Notes under the pieces: model-generated
Seen by the model: only the letters and a program-made list of their open reading frames with translations
What the model was told of the DNA's origin: nothing
The model's database searches: none
NCBI GenBank assembly: GCA_964658445.1
Contig: CAZZZH010000165.1
Location: 1-10,407, forward strand
DNA length: 10,407 nucleotides
Direction of reading: 5' to 3'
From: Ilyomonas sp964658445
GTDB taxonomy: Bacteria; Bacteroidota; Bacteroidia; Chitinophagales; Chitinophagaceae
Shown here: in pieces, positions 1-7,219 of the stretch
Layout of the letters: the number at the start of each line of letters is the position of its first letter
Position numbering within the stretch: the first letter of the stretch is position 1
Program-made: the position numbers and the translations under genes

Positions 1-432
1 AGATAAGTTCTTACTTCTGCCATTGCAGGTGATTATTTTTTTGGAATAATCATCATAAAAAATAGCATCAGGGTTTTCGCCGGTGGCAATTGTATCTACC
101 TTTTCCAACGTATTCAGATCGAACACGGTCACGCTGTTGCTTCGTCCGTTGCTGGTAAAGCCTCTGTTGAGCGAATGCACCAAAGCAATACCATGCACAC
201 CCATGGTATTTAGTATCACGCCGAGTGAATCGCCGCTGCTTTTATCCAATACATTTACCTGTGTGCCATGCGAAACAAAAAGCTTGTTTGATGCAGAATC
301 AGCCAGAATATAATCCCACCAGCCATCGCTTTTAATATAAAATGTATCCTTTACTGCCGGTACTGAAGACTGCGAAAAAAGAGAAGACAGGCTGGCAAAA
401 AACAGGAAGGCAACGGCAAATAATTTGTACAT
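1..432 (-). CDS. YncE-like beta-propeller secreted protein, 5' part only
   Basis: The reading frame starts at ATG 432 and stays open for 144 codons to the left edge of the window, so the C-terminal part is missing. The product begins with a signal peptide (MYKLFAVAFLFFASLSS, then LFSQS) and so is probably exported to the periplasm or cell surface. The following residues have the rhythm of YVTN/YncE propeller blades: short strands such as KLFVSHG and VNVLD, a typical blade end SVTVFDLNTLEKVDTIATG, then NPDAIFYDDYSKKI, which starts the next blade. In this family such propellers bind ligands or act as scaffolds; the specific role is unknown. The start lies 12 bases after the stop of the PAP2 gene, so the two are probably co-transcribed. 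Family assignment is fairly sure, function is not. Confidence 0.8.
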   Translation of the reverse strand, partial: MYKLFAVAFLFFASLSSLFSQSSVPAVKDTFYIKSDGWWDYILADSASNKLFVSHGTQVNVLDKSSGDSLGVILNTMGVHGIALVHSLNRGFTSNGRSNSVTVFDLNTLEKVDTIATGENPDAIFYDDYSKKIITCNGRSKNLS

Positions 433-444
433 GATAGTTTGTTT

Positions 445-1185
445 TTAAAATTGATAGTGATAAAGAGAAGTGTTTTTTCTGCCATGCGGCTCAACAATCC
501 ATTCAGATAGTTTGGCTGATAGAATACCAAAGCCTGCACCGGCAATCACATCGCTTGCCCAATGCCGGTTGTTCAGCATGCGTAAGACACCCACGGCTGT
601 TGCGCAGCCATAAGCTGAAACATTGAGCCAGATATTGTGCTGCGCAAATTCGTCGCAGAAAACAGTAGCGCCCGCAAATGCCTGCGCTGTATGCCCCGAA
701 GGAAAAGAAGTGGCGGAACTGCCATCCGGCCGTTCAATTTTAGTAAAGTGCTTTACCGGCTGCACCAGTGCATTCACCACTACTTCCGTCATCACTATTT
801 TTTTTGTATAATCCCAGAAAAGCCGCTTATTGTAATGAGCCGCAAGATATATATAGCCTGCTGCTACGGGTGCATACTGAAGATAGTTGTCGATACTGGT
901 ATGAAAGTGCGGAAAGCTCTCGTCCCGCTCTTCTTTTATTTCAGGGTTAGAAATAATAAACTCACCTGAAATACCCAGCGCACCTATCGTAATCAGCGAT
1001 GCCGGAAGTACAAAAGACTTTATTATAACGCGCGCTGGCAAAGAAGAATCTGAATAACAAACGGAGGCAGAATCAGCATGGCTGGTACTTTGCGAAAAAG
1101 TAATAGTAGTCGCTGATAACACGATTATGCCCATAAACAAAAACCGCCTGAAATGCATTGCTGTCTTTATTTTCATTGTAAGCAT
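445..1185 (-). CDS. PAP2-family phosphatase, membrane/periplasmic
   Basis: This 246-residue protein has all three PAP2 (phosphatidic acid phosphatase type 2) signatures: K145 with RP at 152-153 (KX6RP), PSGH at 162-165 and R202-H208-D212 (RX5HX3D). The catalytic histidines would be H165 and H208. An N-terminal hydrophobic stretch around residues 15-32 looks like a signal peptide or anchor, and further hydrophobic segments lie near 52-79, 103-117, 188-201 and 213-226. The family removes phosphate from lipid phosphates such as phosphatidate, undecaprenyl pyrophosphate or lipid A; the substrate here is not determinable. ATG 1185 leaves 5 bases to the upstream stop; ATG 1176 (MKIKTAM) is an equally good start with a cleaner signal sequence. 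It sits between the PepSY-like and YncE-like genes in an apparent operon. Confidence 0.9.
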   Translation of the reverse strand: MLTMKIKTAMHFRRFLFMGIIVLSATTITFSQSTSHADSASVCYSDSSLPARVIIKSFVLPASLITIGALGISGEFIISNPEIKEERDESFPHFHTSIDNYLQYAPVAAGYIYLAAHYNKRLFWDYTKKIVMTEVVVNALVQPVKHFTKIERPDGSSATSFPSGHTAQAFAGATVFCDEFAQHNIWLNVSAYGCATAVGVLRMLNNRHWASDVIAGAGFGILSAKLSEWIVEPHGRKNTSLYHYQF

Positions 1186-1190
1186 ATTGC

Positions 1191-1598
1191 TTAGTCTGCT
1201 TCCTCTTTTATAAACTTCCCGTTCATGTCAAACAACAAATCTTTTCCTTTTACTTCTGCTTCATACAGTTTGTCATTTCCTCTTACAATCACTGCAGCTT
1301 CTTTGATGGATGCACCTTTGTAGTTGGCTTTTACATAATCAGCCACAGAAGAAGGCAACTCACTTATTTGAATGTCCGTTTCTGTTTCTTTCAATTCACC
1401 GGTTGCAGCAAAAGTTGCCGATATGGTTTTGCCATCTTTTGCAAAGTTGGCTTCATAGTCACCAGCTTCTTTATCCCACTTCTTTACGGCAGTGTTTGGA
1501 AAATTTTTGGCAAATGATTCTTTTACGGCGGCAGGTACCTTTTGTGCAAGGCAGCTAATGGTTGCCAATAACCCAATAGCGGCAAATACCTTTTTCAT
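1191..1598 (-). CDS. PepSY-like secreted protein
   Basis: The product is 135 residues, taking ATG 1598 as start because MKKVFAAIGLLATISCLAQ is a clear signal peptide; an in-frame ATG at 1631 would add 11 residues in front of it and would overlap the promoter candidate. The mature part shows two similar halves, each with a charged strand pair followed by an F-x-x-x-G-x-L/F-x-K-E turn: NFAKDGKTISATFAATGELKE and, at the C-terminus, LYEAEVKGKDLLFDMNGKFIKEE. This is typical of the PepSY-like (DUF2874-type) periplasmic proteins common in Bacteroidota, whose function is poorly known; related PepSY domains are thought to bind or inhibit peptidases or to sense envelope conditions. It begins 155 bases after the RND pump gene and probably heads its own transcript with the PAP2 and YncE-like genes. 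Confidence 0.8.
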   Translation of the reverse strand: MKKVFAAIGLLATISCLAQKVPAAVKESFAKNFPNTAVKKWDKEAGDYEANFAKDGKTISATFAATGELKETETDIQISELPSSVADYVKANYKGASIKEAAVIVRGNDKLYEAEVKGKDLLFDMNGKFIKEEAD

Positions 1599-1615
1599 AA
1601 TAGATGTTTGAAAAG

Positions 1616-1623
1616 CAAACCTA
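1616..1623 (-). promoter_or_regulatory. Candidate Bacteroidota -7 promoter element for the PepSY-like gene
   Basis: Read on the minus strand the bases are TAGGTTTG, an exact match to TAnnTTTG. They lie 17 bases before ATG 1598, giving a short leader. No good TTTG is present at the expected -33 distance, so this rests on one element. Confidence 0.4.
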
Positions 1624-1753
1624 TAAGGCAATTCTGTGGAAATATTGAAGTATTGAATCGTTAAAAATGACAGCTTTCATTAACTAATAAAGAAGATGCC
1701 TTTTGCAAGGTTAAGGTTGGCAATGCTTGTAAAATAATCACCTCATAACGTCT

Positions 1754-4700
1754 TTAAACCAGTTTACTTTTGTGTTGTTTATACAACAGCCGTATACCTG
1801 TAGGCAACACAATTAACAATAAAGGCAAGGCAATAACAAATCCGCCAATCACAGCTATCGCTAACGGTTGATGCAATTGTGCGCCGGTGCCAATGCCAAG
1901 TGCAATGGGCATTAGCGCAATGATAGCGCCCAACGCTGTCATCAGCTTTGGGCGCAGGCGTGTAGAGATGGCATAGATAACCGAGTCATCGGCATTGTTG
2001 GTTTCTATAAACGTTTCCTTAAACTGTAGAAACGTGAAGATGGCATTCTCGCCAATGATGCCAACAATCATAATCAATCCTGTATAGCTGCCCACATTCA
2101 GTGGCGTACCAGTCAGGTACAAGGCCATCAGGCTGCCAGCAGTACCCAGCACCGCAATGAATAAAATAAGCAGCGCAATGCGATAGTCTTTAAACATAAA
2201 CAAGATAACGCCAAACACCAATAAACTTGAGGTAACAAGGATAATAAGCAGCTCGTGAAACGACTGCTGCTGATCGGCATAGGCACCGCCATACACAATG
2301 CTGTAGCCTTGCGGCAGCGCCACCTGTTTAGATACCTTTTGTTGTATTTCTTTAATAGCGCTACCCAGGTCGCGGTTGTCGAGCCGGGCTTCCACCACGC
2401 CAATGTTTTGCATGTCTTCGCGCTGTATCTCTGCCTGCCCGGGCAGGACCTGAAGATCAGCCAATGAAGCGATGGATTTTAACTGACCGTTCGGTAAAAA
2501 AATCTGCATGGCTTTGATGTCGTCAAGGCTGCGCGTACGGTTGCCGGGATATGCAACACGCACATCGCTCAACTGGTTTTTATCATACACACTGCCCGCT
2601 ATGTTGCCCTCTAAAGCTGCTTGCAATTGGGTTTGAAACACCTGCGGTGTAATGCCATATTGCTGAAGGTTAATGTTGTTTGGCACGACATTGATAGTGG
2701 GTCCCGTAATGGTGATACCGTCGAACACATCTGCCGTGCCTTGTACATTTTCAACAATAGAAGCTACCTGTTTGGATAGCTGGTGCAAGGTGTTTTCATC
2801 ATTCCCAAAAATCTTCACTTCAATGGGTTGCACCGAGGTCATCAGGTCGCCCAGCATATCGCCAATCACCTGCCCGAAATCCACGCGCAGCGCGGGTTGC
2901 GTGCTTTCTATGCGTTGCCGTATATCGGCAATCACATCGTCGGTACTGCGCGTTCTGTTCTTCTTTAACTGTATCAAATAATCGCCGCTGCTAGGCTCCG
3001 TAATAAAGAAACCCATCTGTGTTCCGGTCCTGCGCGAGTAAGCCTGCACCTCGGGCACCTTTACAATTTCTTTCTCAATGGCTCGCAACAAACGGTCGGT
3101 TTCTTCCAATGATGTTCCGGGCGGCGAATTGTAATCAAGCACAATACTGCCTTCATCCATCTCAGGCAAAAAACCGGTTTCTAAGTTAGGATAAATCAAA
3201 ATGATGGATACGATTAACACCGCTAAGAAAACAACAGAGATAGACGCATGTGTAATGAAGAAACGTACCCATTTTTGGCGAGGCACATCATGCGCTTTTT
3301 CTTCTTTCTGTTGATGGGGTTTATTTCTTGAAAATAATAAATAAATAACCGGCAAAGCCAGCCAAGTTACAAAAAACGAACAGACCAGCGTGATGAGCAT
3401 CGTGTTAGTAAGCACGGTAAAATAAGCACCTGCCACGCCACTCATCAATTTAAACGGAAGGAAGATAACAATGGTGCTGAGCGATGAGCTAACCATAGCA
3501 GGAAATAAATACCGGATGGCTTTCTGCACCAGTGTAACCGATGGCTCAGCCGGGTGTTCTTCGTGTGTGCGATGAATCTGCTCAACTACAACGATAGCAT
3601 CGTCTATAATTAATCCAATGGCTGCTGCTATGGCGCCAAGCGTCATGATGTTCAGCGTTTCGCCTGTTGCATACAACACAATGATAGTGAGCAGCAAGGT
3701 AACCGGTATGGTAAGCAGGATAACGCTGCTGGCTTTGAAAGAACGCAAAAAAAGAATGGCAACCACAATGGCGAGTGCCAGCCCGATCCACAAACTATCT
3801 GTCACACTTTTTACAGCATCATTTACAAAATCGGCTTGTATGTAGTAAGGCTTAATCGTTACATCTTTGGGCAAAATCTTTTGCAGACCAGCTACCTGTT
3901 TTTGCATCTGGTTAGACAAGTCAATCAAATTGGCATTCGGCTGTTTAATGATGGCAAGCAGCAAACCTTCCTGCCCGTTTGCATTGATCTTAATATATTC
4001 CTTTGCATCGTTAATATGCACATCGGCTATGTCTTTCAGCAGTACAATTCGCTTGCTGTTGTTGCTCACCACTACATTCTGCAGGCCTTCCAGCGAGCTT
4101 ACCGAGGCATCGGTAATGGTTAAATACATCTGCCGGTAGTCGGTAAGATAACCATTGGATTGCACGATGTTGTTCTGCCCGATGGCGCTGCTTACAGCAT
4201 CGGGTGTTATGCCTAAAGAGTTCATCTTTTGCTGATTCAGCATCACATCGTATTCCTTTGTTTTGCCGCCAATCACACGCACTTCCGATACGCCTTGCAC
4301 GCGCGATAAATAAGGCTGGATGGTGTATAGCGCCAGCATCTTCATTTCTATCGGCGAACGTGAATGGCTTTCCAATGAGTAACCCATTACGGGCAGGATA
4401 GATGGGTTCATCCGTTCTACCGTTATGTTTACGCCGGCGGGCAGTGTGTTGCTGATCTCGCTGATTTTAGACTGAATGCGTTGCTGTGCTAAATCCACAT
4501 TCGCATTCCAGTTTAAAAAGGCCGACAACTCGCAACTGCCGCGGCTGGTGGTGCTGCGAATGGTTTGCAGATCGGGGATTTGTTTGATGGCCGTTTCGAG
4601 CTGGCGCGTAACGGTGATCATCATTTTATCAACCGGTTGCTGACCGGCATCGGCAATGATTTTTATCTTCGGAAATGTGATTTCCGGGAACAGCGCTGTC

Positions 4701-4792
4701 TGCATTTTGCTGTAGGCGAAAACGCCGCCAAGCAAAATGATAATGATGAGCACCGTTACCGGATTTTTATAGGTGATAAAGAAGTTGTTCAT
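1754..4792 (-). CDS. RND-family efflux pump, inner-membrane permease
   Basis: This 1012-residue protein is a full-length proton-driven RND (AcrB/CusA superfamily) transporter, the inner-membrane engine of the tripartite system encoded just upstream. TM1 is at about 10-28. TM2-TM6 fall within about 334-487, TM7 at about 517-535 and TM8-TM12 within about 847-1000, with two large periplasmic loops between. TM4 carries GLIIDDAIVVVEQ with D397-D398, the Asp pair used for proton relay in AcrB. TM10 has GIIGENAIF with E915 where AcrB has Lys940, and TM11 starts RLRPKLMT with R945, K949 and T952. By my alignment E915 and K949 match CusA E939 and K984. The substrate is therefore uncertain: metal ion, lipid-like or drug-like compounds are all possible. 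It follows the adaptor gene after 98 bases that hold a repeat and a hairpin. No strong terminator is visible downstream. Confidence 0.95.
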   Translation of the reverse strand: MNNFFITYKNPVTVLIIIILLGGVFAYSKMQTALFPEITFPKIKIIADAGQQPVDKMMITVTRQLETAIKQIPDLQTIRSTTSRGSCELSAFLNWNANVDLAQQRIQSKISEISNTLPAGVNITVERMNPSILPVMGYSLESHSRSPIEMKMLALYTIQPYLSRVQGVSEVRVIGGKTKEYDVMLNQQKMNSLGITPDAVSSAIGQNNIVQSNGYLTDYRQMYLTITDASVSSLEGLQNVVVSNNSKRIVLLKDIADVHINDAKEYIKINANGQEGLLLAIIKQPNANLIDLSNQMQKQVAGLQKILPKDVTIKPYYIQADFVNDAVKSVTDSLWIGLALAIVVAILFLRSFKASSVILLTIPVTLLLTIIVLYATGETLNIMTLGAIAAAIGLIIDDAIVVVEQIHRTHEEHPAEPSVTLVQKAIRYLFPAMVSSSLSTIVIFLPFKLMSGVAGAYFTVLTNTMLITLVCSFFVTWLALPVIYLLFSRNKPHQQKEEKAHDVPRQKWVRFFITHASISVVFLAVLIVSIILIYPNLETGFLPEMDEGSIVLDYNSPPGTSLEETDRLLRAIEKEIVKVPEVQAYSRRTGTQMGFFITEPSSGDYLIQLKKNRTRSTDDVIADIRQRIESTQPALRVDFGQVIGDMLGDLMTSVQPIEVKIFGNDENTLHQLSKQVASIVENVQGTADVFDGITITGPTINVVPNNINLQQYGITPQVFQTQLQAALEGNIAGSVYDKNQLSDVRVAYPGNRTRSLDDIKAMQIFLPNGQLKSIASLADLQVLPGQAEIQREDMQNIGVVEARLDNRDLGSAIKEIQQKVSKQVALPQGYSIVYGGAYADQQQSFHELLIILVTSSLLVFGVILFMFKDYRIALLILFIAVLGTAGSLMALYLTGTPLNVGSYTGLIMIVGIIGENAIFTFLQFKETFIETNNADDSVIYAISTRLRPKLMTALGAIIALMPIALGIGTGAQLHQPLAIAVIGGFVIALPLLLIVLPTGIRLLYKQHKSKLV

Positions 4793-4804
4793 GTTAATTT
4801 TTTT

Positions 4805-4830
4805 ACCGCGAAGACACGAAGACGCAAAGG
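4805..4830. repeat. GCGAAGAC-type imperfect tandem repeat, likely dispersed element
   Basis: On the plus strand the bases ACCGCGAAGACACGAAGACG followed by CAAAGG form two to three imperfect 8-9 base units (CGCGAAGAC, ACGAAGAC, GCAAAGGA). On the minus strand this is the familiar CTTTGCGTCTTCGTGTCTT pattern. From memory, very similar sequences occur scattered in intergenic DNA of many unrelated bacteria; I could not check copy number here. It sits 13 bases before the pump start codon, inside the efflux operon. Confidence 0.55.
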
Positions 4831-4848
4831 AGAAGTTGTTGTACTTCT
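4831..4848. other. Small hairpin next to the repeat, upstream of the pump gene
   Basis: AGAAGT (4831-4836) and ACTTCT (4843-4848) are perfect inverted arms around a 6-base loop, directly abutting the repeat. In the minus-strand transcript it would form a weak 6-bp stem 5' of the repeat in the leader between adaptor and pump genes. There is no T-run after it, so it is not a standard terminator. Confidence 0.35.
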
Positions 4849-4890
4849 ATATGTAAGTATTTCCCTTTAGCTATTCATTTATTAAACAAA

Positions 4891-5823
4891 TTATTTCTCC
4901 TGAACCGCCACTTTCGCAGTGTCGCTTAAACCATAATTTCCCGTAAGAATAATCTGGTCGCTGTCGCTTAAAGCGGGCTCAATAACCTGAACATTGCTAC
5001 CTGATTCAGTTCCTTTTTGTATTACCGTTTTTACTGCGGTACTGTCGTTGATTAGCTTCATAATATACCATTCGGTTTGCTCTTCATTGCTAAGCACGGC
5101 CGGTTTGGGAAGCATTGTTGCATTATCTATCCGGTGCTTGACAAGGTACACTTTGGCAATCAAATTTTCGGGTATTAGCTTATCTGTTTTTACTTTGATA
5201 ATATAGCGCTGTGTTTGCGCTACCGAATCAACGGTTGGCAGGGCGGATTGTATAAAGCCATTTAGCACAGTGCTATCTGCCAAATGCAGTTGCAGCGCGG
5301 TGTTGCTGGAGATATAAGGCTTCAGTTCATAGGGAAGATCAAGCAAAAAAACAAAGCTATTTTTGTCAGTAATTTCAGCTAACTGCTCGCCGTCCTGCAC
5401 ATAATTTCCTGCGGTATAAGTAAGCTGTGAAATGTATCCGCTGATGGGAGATTTAATCCTGATAACACCTTCGAAATGCAGCGACGAATCAAGGCTATTA
5501 ATTGTATTGCCCAATGCAACCGCTTCTTTTGTTTTGATGATAAACAAGGTTTGACCTTTGCTTACATATTCACCCAAATGAATGTTGGCGGTTTGCAAAT
5601 AACCAATCGCATTTGCCTTTACAAAAGTTTTTAGTGCGAATGCTGAAACCGCATTTAATTCTACCGTTTCGCTCACATTGCTATGTATAGGATGCGTAAT
5701 GGTAACGGGTGTTACTACGTGGTCCGGCGACACATCTTCATCGCTTGCAGCGGCATTGTCTTTACACGATGACAAGCCACATAGCAGCAATATCAATAAC
5801 CATATTGTTTTATAGTGATTCAT
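4891..5823 (-). CDS. Membrane-fusion (HlyD/AcrA-like) adaptor lipoprotein, short form
   Basis: The 310-residue product has a lipobox ending LSSC (Cys20), so it should be lipid-anchored in the periplasm and bridge the pump and outer-membrane channel. A split lipoyl domain is visible: first half about residues 63-97 (KANAIGYLQTANIHLGEYVS, then KGQTLFIIK), second half about 120-152 (IRIKSPISGYI, then AGNYVQDGEQLAEIT). Only about 23 residues join them, so there is no long alpha-hairpin. A beta-barrel region (about 155-230) and a membrane-proximal region (about 238-310, PKPAVLSNEE then DSDQIILTGNYGL) follow. Its ATG overlaps the TGA of the channel gene (ATGA), indicating tight co-translation. Typical adaptors are about 350-400 residues; this is shorter, but the frame is intact at both ends, so I read it as a true short type and not a truncation. 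Confidence 0.9.
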   Translation of the reverse strand: MNHYKTIWLLILLLCGLSSCKDNAAASDEDVSPDHVVTPVTITHPIHSNVSETVELNAVSAFALKTFVKANAIGYLQTANIHLGEYVSKGQTLFIIKTKEAVALGNTINSLDSSLHFEGVIRIKSPISGYISQLTYTAGNYVQDGEQLAEITDKNSFVFLLDLPYELKPYISSNTALQLHLADSTVLNGFIQSALPTVDSVAQTQRYIIKVKTDKLIPENLIAKVYLVKHRIDNATMLPKPAVLSNEEQTEWYIMKLINDSTAVKTVIQKGTESGSNVQVIEPALSDSDQIILTGNYGLSDTAKVAVQEK

Positions 5824-7079
5824 CGTCGGTTGTAATAATTGATTTGGGTAATGATTTGAAACTGGCTCACAATGTTCTGCGTGATTACATTTTGCGCATT
5901 CAGATAGTTACTAATCGCAATGATATAATCCGCAATGCGCACCTCACCCGTAGCCAGCAGCTTTGCGTTAGCTGTAATTAAGCCGCGCACATATTTCAAC
6001 TGGTCATTGGTTTCGTTGATGAGTTGTTTGGTAAGGTTCAACTGTTGCGTAAGCTGCGCAATCTGCTGATTGTATTGCGTAGCAAAAAAATCTCTGTAGC
6101 CCACTCTTGTTTGCTCCAATATATCTAGCCTTCGATGCAATAGTTTTCGCAGGTGCCCGTCATAGATAGGAACAACAACATTCACGCTGGCGCTAGCGCC
6201 CCAGTTCTTATAAGGTGTATACGTTAACGATGATACATAACCGGCATCTGCACCAATACTCAATCTGGGTTTGTAGGCAAGGTCTATTTGCTGTCCTGCA
6301 TTCTTCAACAGCAAACTGTCAATACTGAATTTGCGATAAAAAACAGAGCCTGAAAGTTCAGACAATTGCGCGATTTCAATACGCGGAGAATCAAGCGGGG
6401 TAAGGGTTGTATCAAACAAGCCACTGAGATAATTAAGCGTTGCGAAGTCGTTGCTGTATTGGATGCGCGACTGCGTAATAAGCAAGTGTTGCTGTTGCAA
6501 CGTTACCAGAAACGTAAGATAATCCGTTTGCCGGTACACACTTGCCTGCGTTAGCTTTTTTAGAATGGTATCTTCCTTTAAAAGCAGGTTATACACTTCC
6601 TGGTTAAAAGAATATTGTCGCCAGCTTCCATACGCCGCCAAATAAGCTGCCGTGATGGTTCGCCGCAGGTCTTGTTCTGTTATCTTACCGGCAATCAATA
6701 ATGAGTCGTTGAGTAGTTGAATGCCGTTGAACTGTATGCGAAGATTGCGTTTGCTCACAAACGCTTTGGAAGCGGTTACCTGCTCGCTGAAGTTGCGGAA
6801 ATTGGTGATGATTTCATCGTAGCCGTACCCTTTTATTACCGGCGCATAATAGTTATTGCTGATGCCATTTACCTGTGGCAAATAAGTTGCCCGGATGCGT
6901 AGACTGTCAATGCGGTTAAGAAGAATATTATTGTTGACTTCCTTCAGCAACGGGCTGTTTTGAATACCCTGATCAATAAAGTAATCAAGTGATTTTGATT
7001 GCGCACAAAGCCTTGCCGGCACTGCATTAGTGGCAATGTATATAATGATAAAAAGAAGAAGAAGCCGCTTCTTACTCAT
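5820..7079 (-). CDS. TolC-family outer-membrane efflux channel
   Basis: The 419-residue product has a signal peptide (MSKKRLLLLFIIIYIATNAV, cleaved near LCA-Q27) and then the TolC/OEP pattern: long amphipathic helices rich in Gln, Leu and Asn alternating with short beta-strand segments. The first half contains SPLLKEVNNNILLNRIDSLR, a strand region near RNLRIQFNGIQLL, and coiled helices around residues 130-215. The second half contains KPRLSIGADAGYVSSL, ASASVNVVVPIYDG (the usual second beta-hairpin, with its VPIYDG end) and the helices QYNQQIAQLTQQLNLTKQ through the C-terminus. It would form the trimeric outer-membrane exit duct. It is the first gene of the efflux trio, 140 bases after the kinase gene, and overlaps the adaptor by four bases. 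It is somewhat shorter than many family members, in keeping with a compact system. Confidence 0.9.
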   Translation of the reverse strand: MSKKRLLLLFIIIYIATNAVPARLCAQSKSLDYFIDQGIQNSPLLKEVNNNILLNRIDSLRIRATYLPQVNGISNNYYAPVIKGYGYDEIITNFRNFSEQVTASKAFVSKRNLRIQFNGIQLLNDSLLIAGKITEQDLRRTITAAYLAAYGSWRQYSFNQEVYNLLLKEDTILKKLTQASVYRQTDYLTFLVTLQQQHLLITQSRIQYSNDFATLNYLSGLFDTTLTPLDSPRIEIAQLSELSGSVFYRKFSIDSLLLKNAGQQIDLAYKPRLSIGADAGYVSSLTYTPYKNWGASASVNVVVPIYDGHLRKLLHRRLDILEQTRVGYRDFFATQYNQQIAQLTQQLNLTKQLINETNDQLKYVRGLITANAKLLATGEVRIADYIIAISNYLNAQNVITQNIVSQFQIITQINYYNRR

Positions 7080-7134
7080 GAAATAATTTGCATTGCAGGA
7101 AAATAGAAAAAGCTTTTCATGATGACGATTATAC

Positions 7135-7203
7135 TCAGAACAGTATTCTGAAACAACTACTAAGCTATATTGCTCACAAGCAAAAGAAGAAAATGATTCT
7201 GAA
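7135..7203 (-). promoter_or_regulatory. Repeated TTCAGAAT motif and palindrome upstream of the efflux trio
   Basis: In the 140-base gap before the channel gene, TTCAGAAT (minus-strand sense) occurs twice, at 7196-7203 and 7145-7152, 51 bases apart. The second copy is part of a 17-base palindrome at 7135-7151 with 6-base arms TCAGAA/TTCTGA around a 5-base centre. This is a plausible operator for the neighbouring OmpR-type regulator, but I see no clear TAnnTTTG promoter here, and short AT-rich repeats can arise by chance. Confidence 0.35.
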
Positions 7204-7219
7204 GAAAATCTGTTGCCGG

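Noticed and set aside
637..969. A 110-codon plus-strand frame.
   Set aside because: It is antisense to the PAP2 gene, whose three catalytic motifs are intact, and has no signal or domain of its own.
1685..1730. Tandem AAGGTTAAGGTT and a CCTT/AAGG mini-hairpin downstream of the pump gene, considered as a terminator.
   Set aside because: Only 4-bp arms and no T-run in the transcribed direction; too weak to call a terminator or a repeat family.
4565..4870. A 101-codon plus-strand frame with a FFTAKTRRRKGE segment.
   Set aside because: It is mostly antisense to the pump N-terminus; the distinctive peptide is only the translation of the dispersed-type repeat, as often seen in spurious gene calls.
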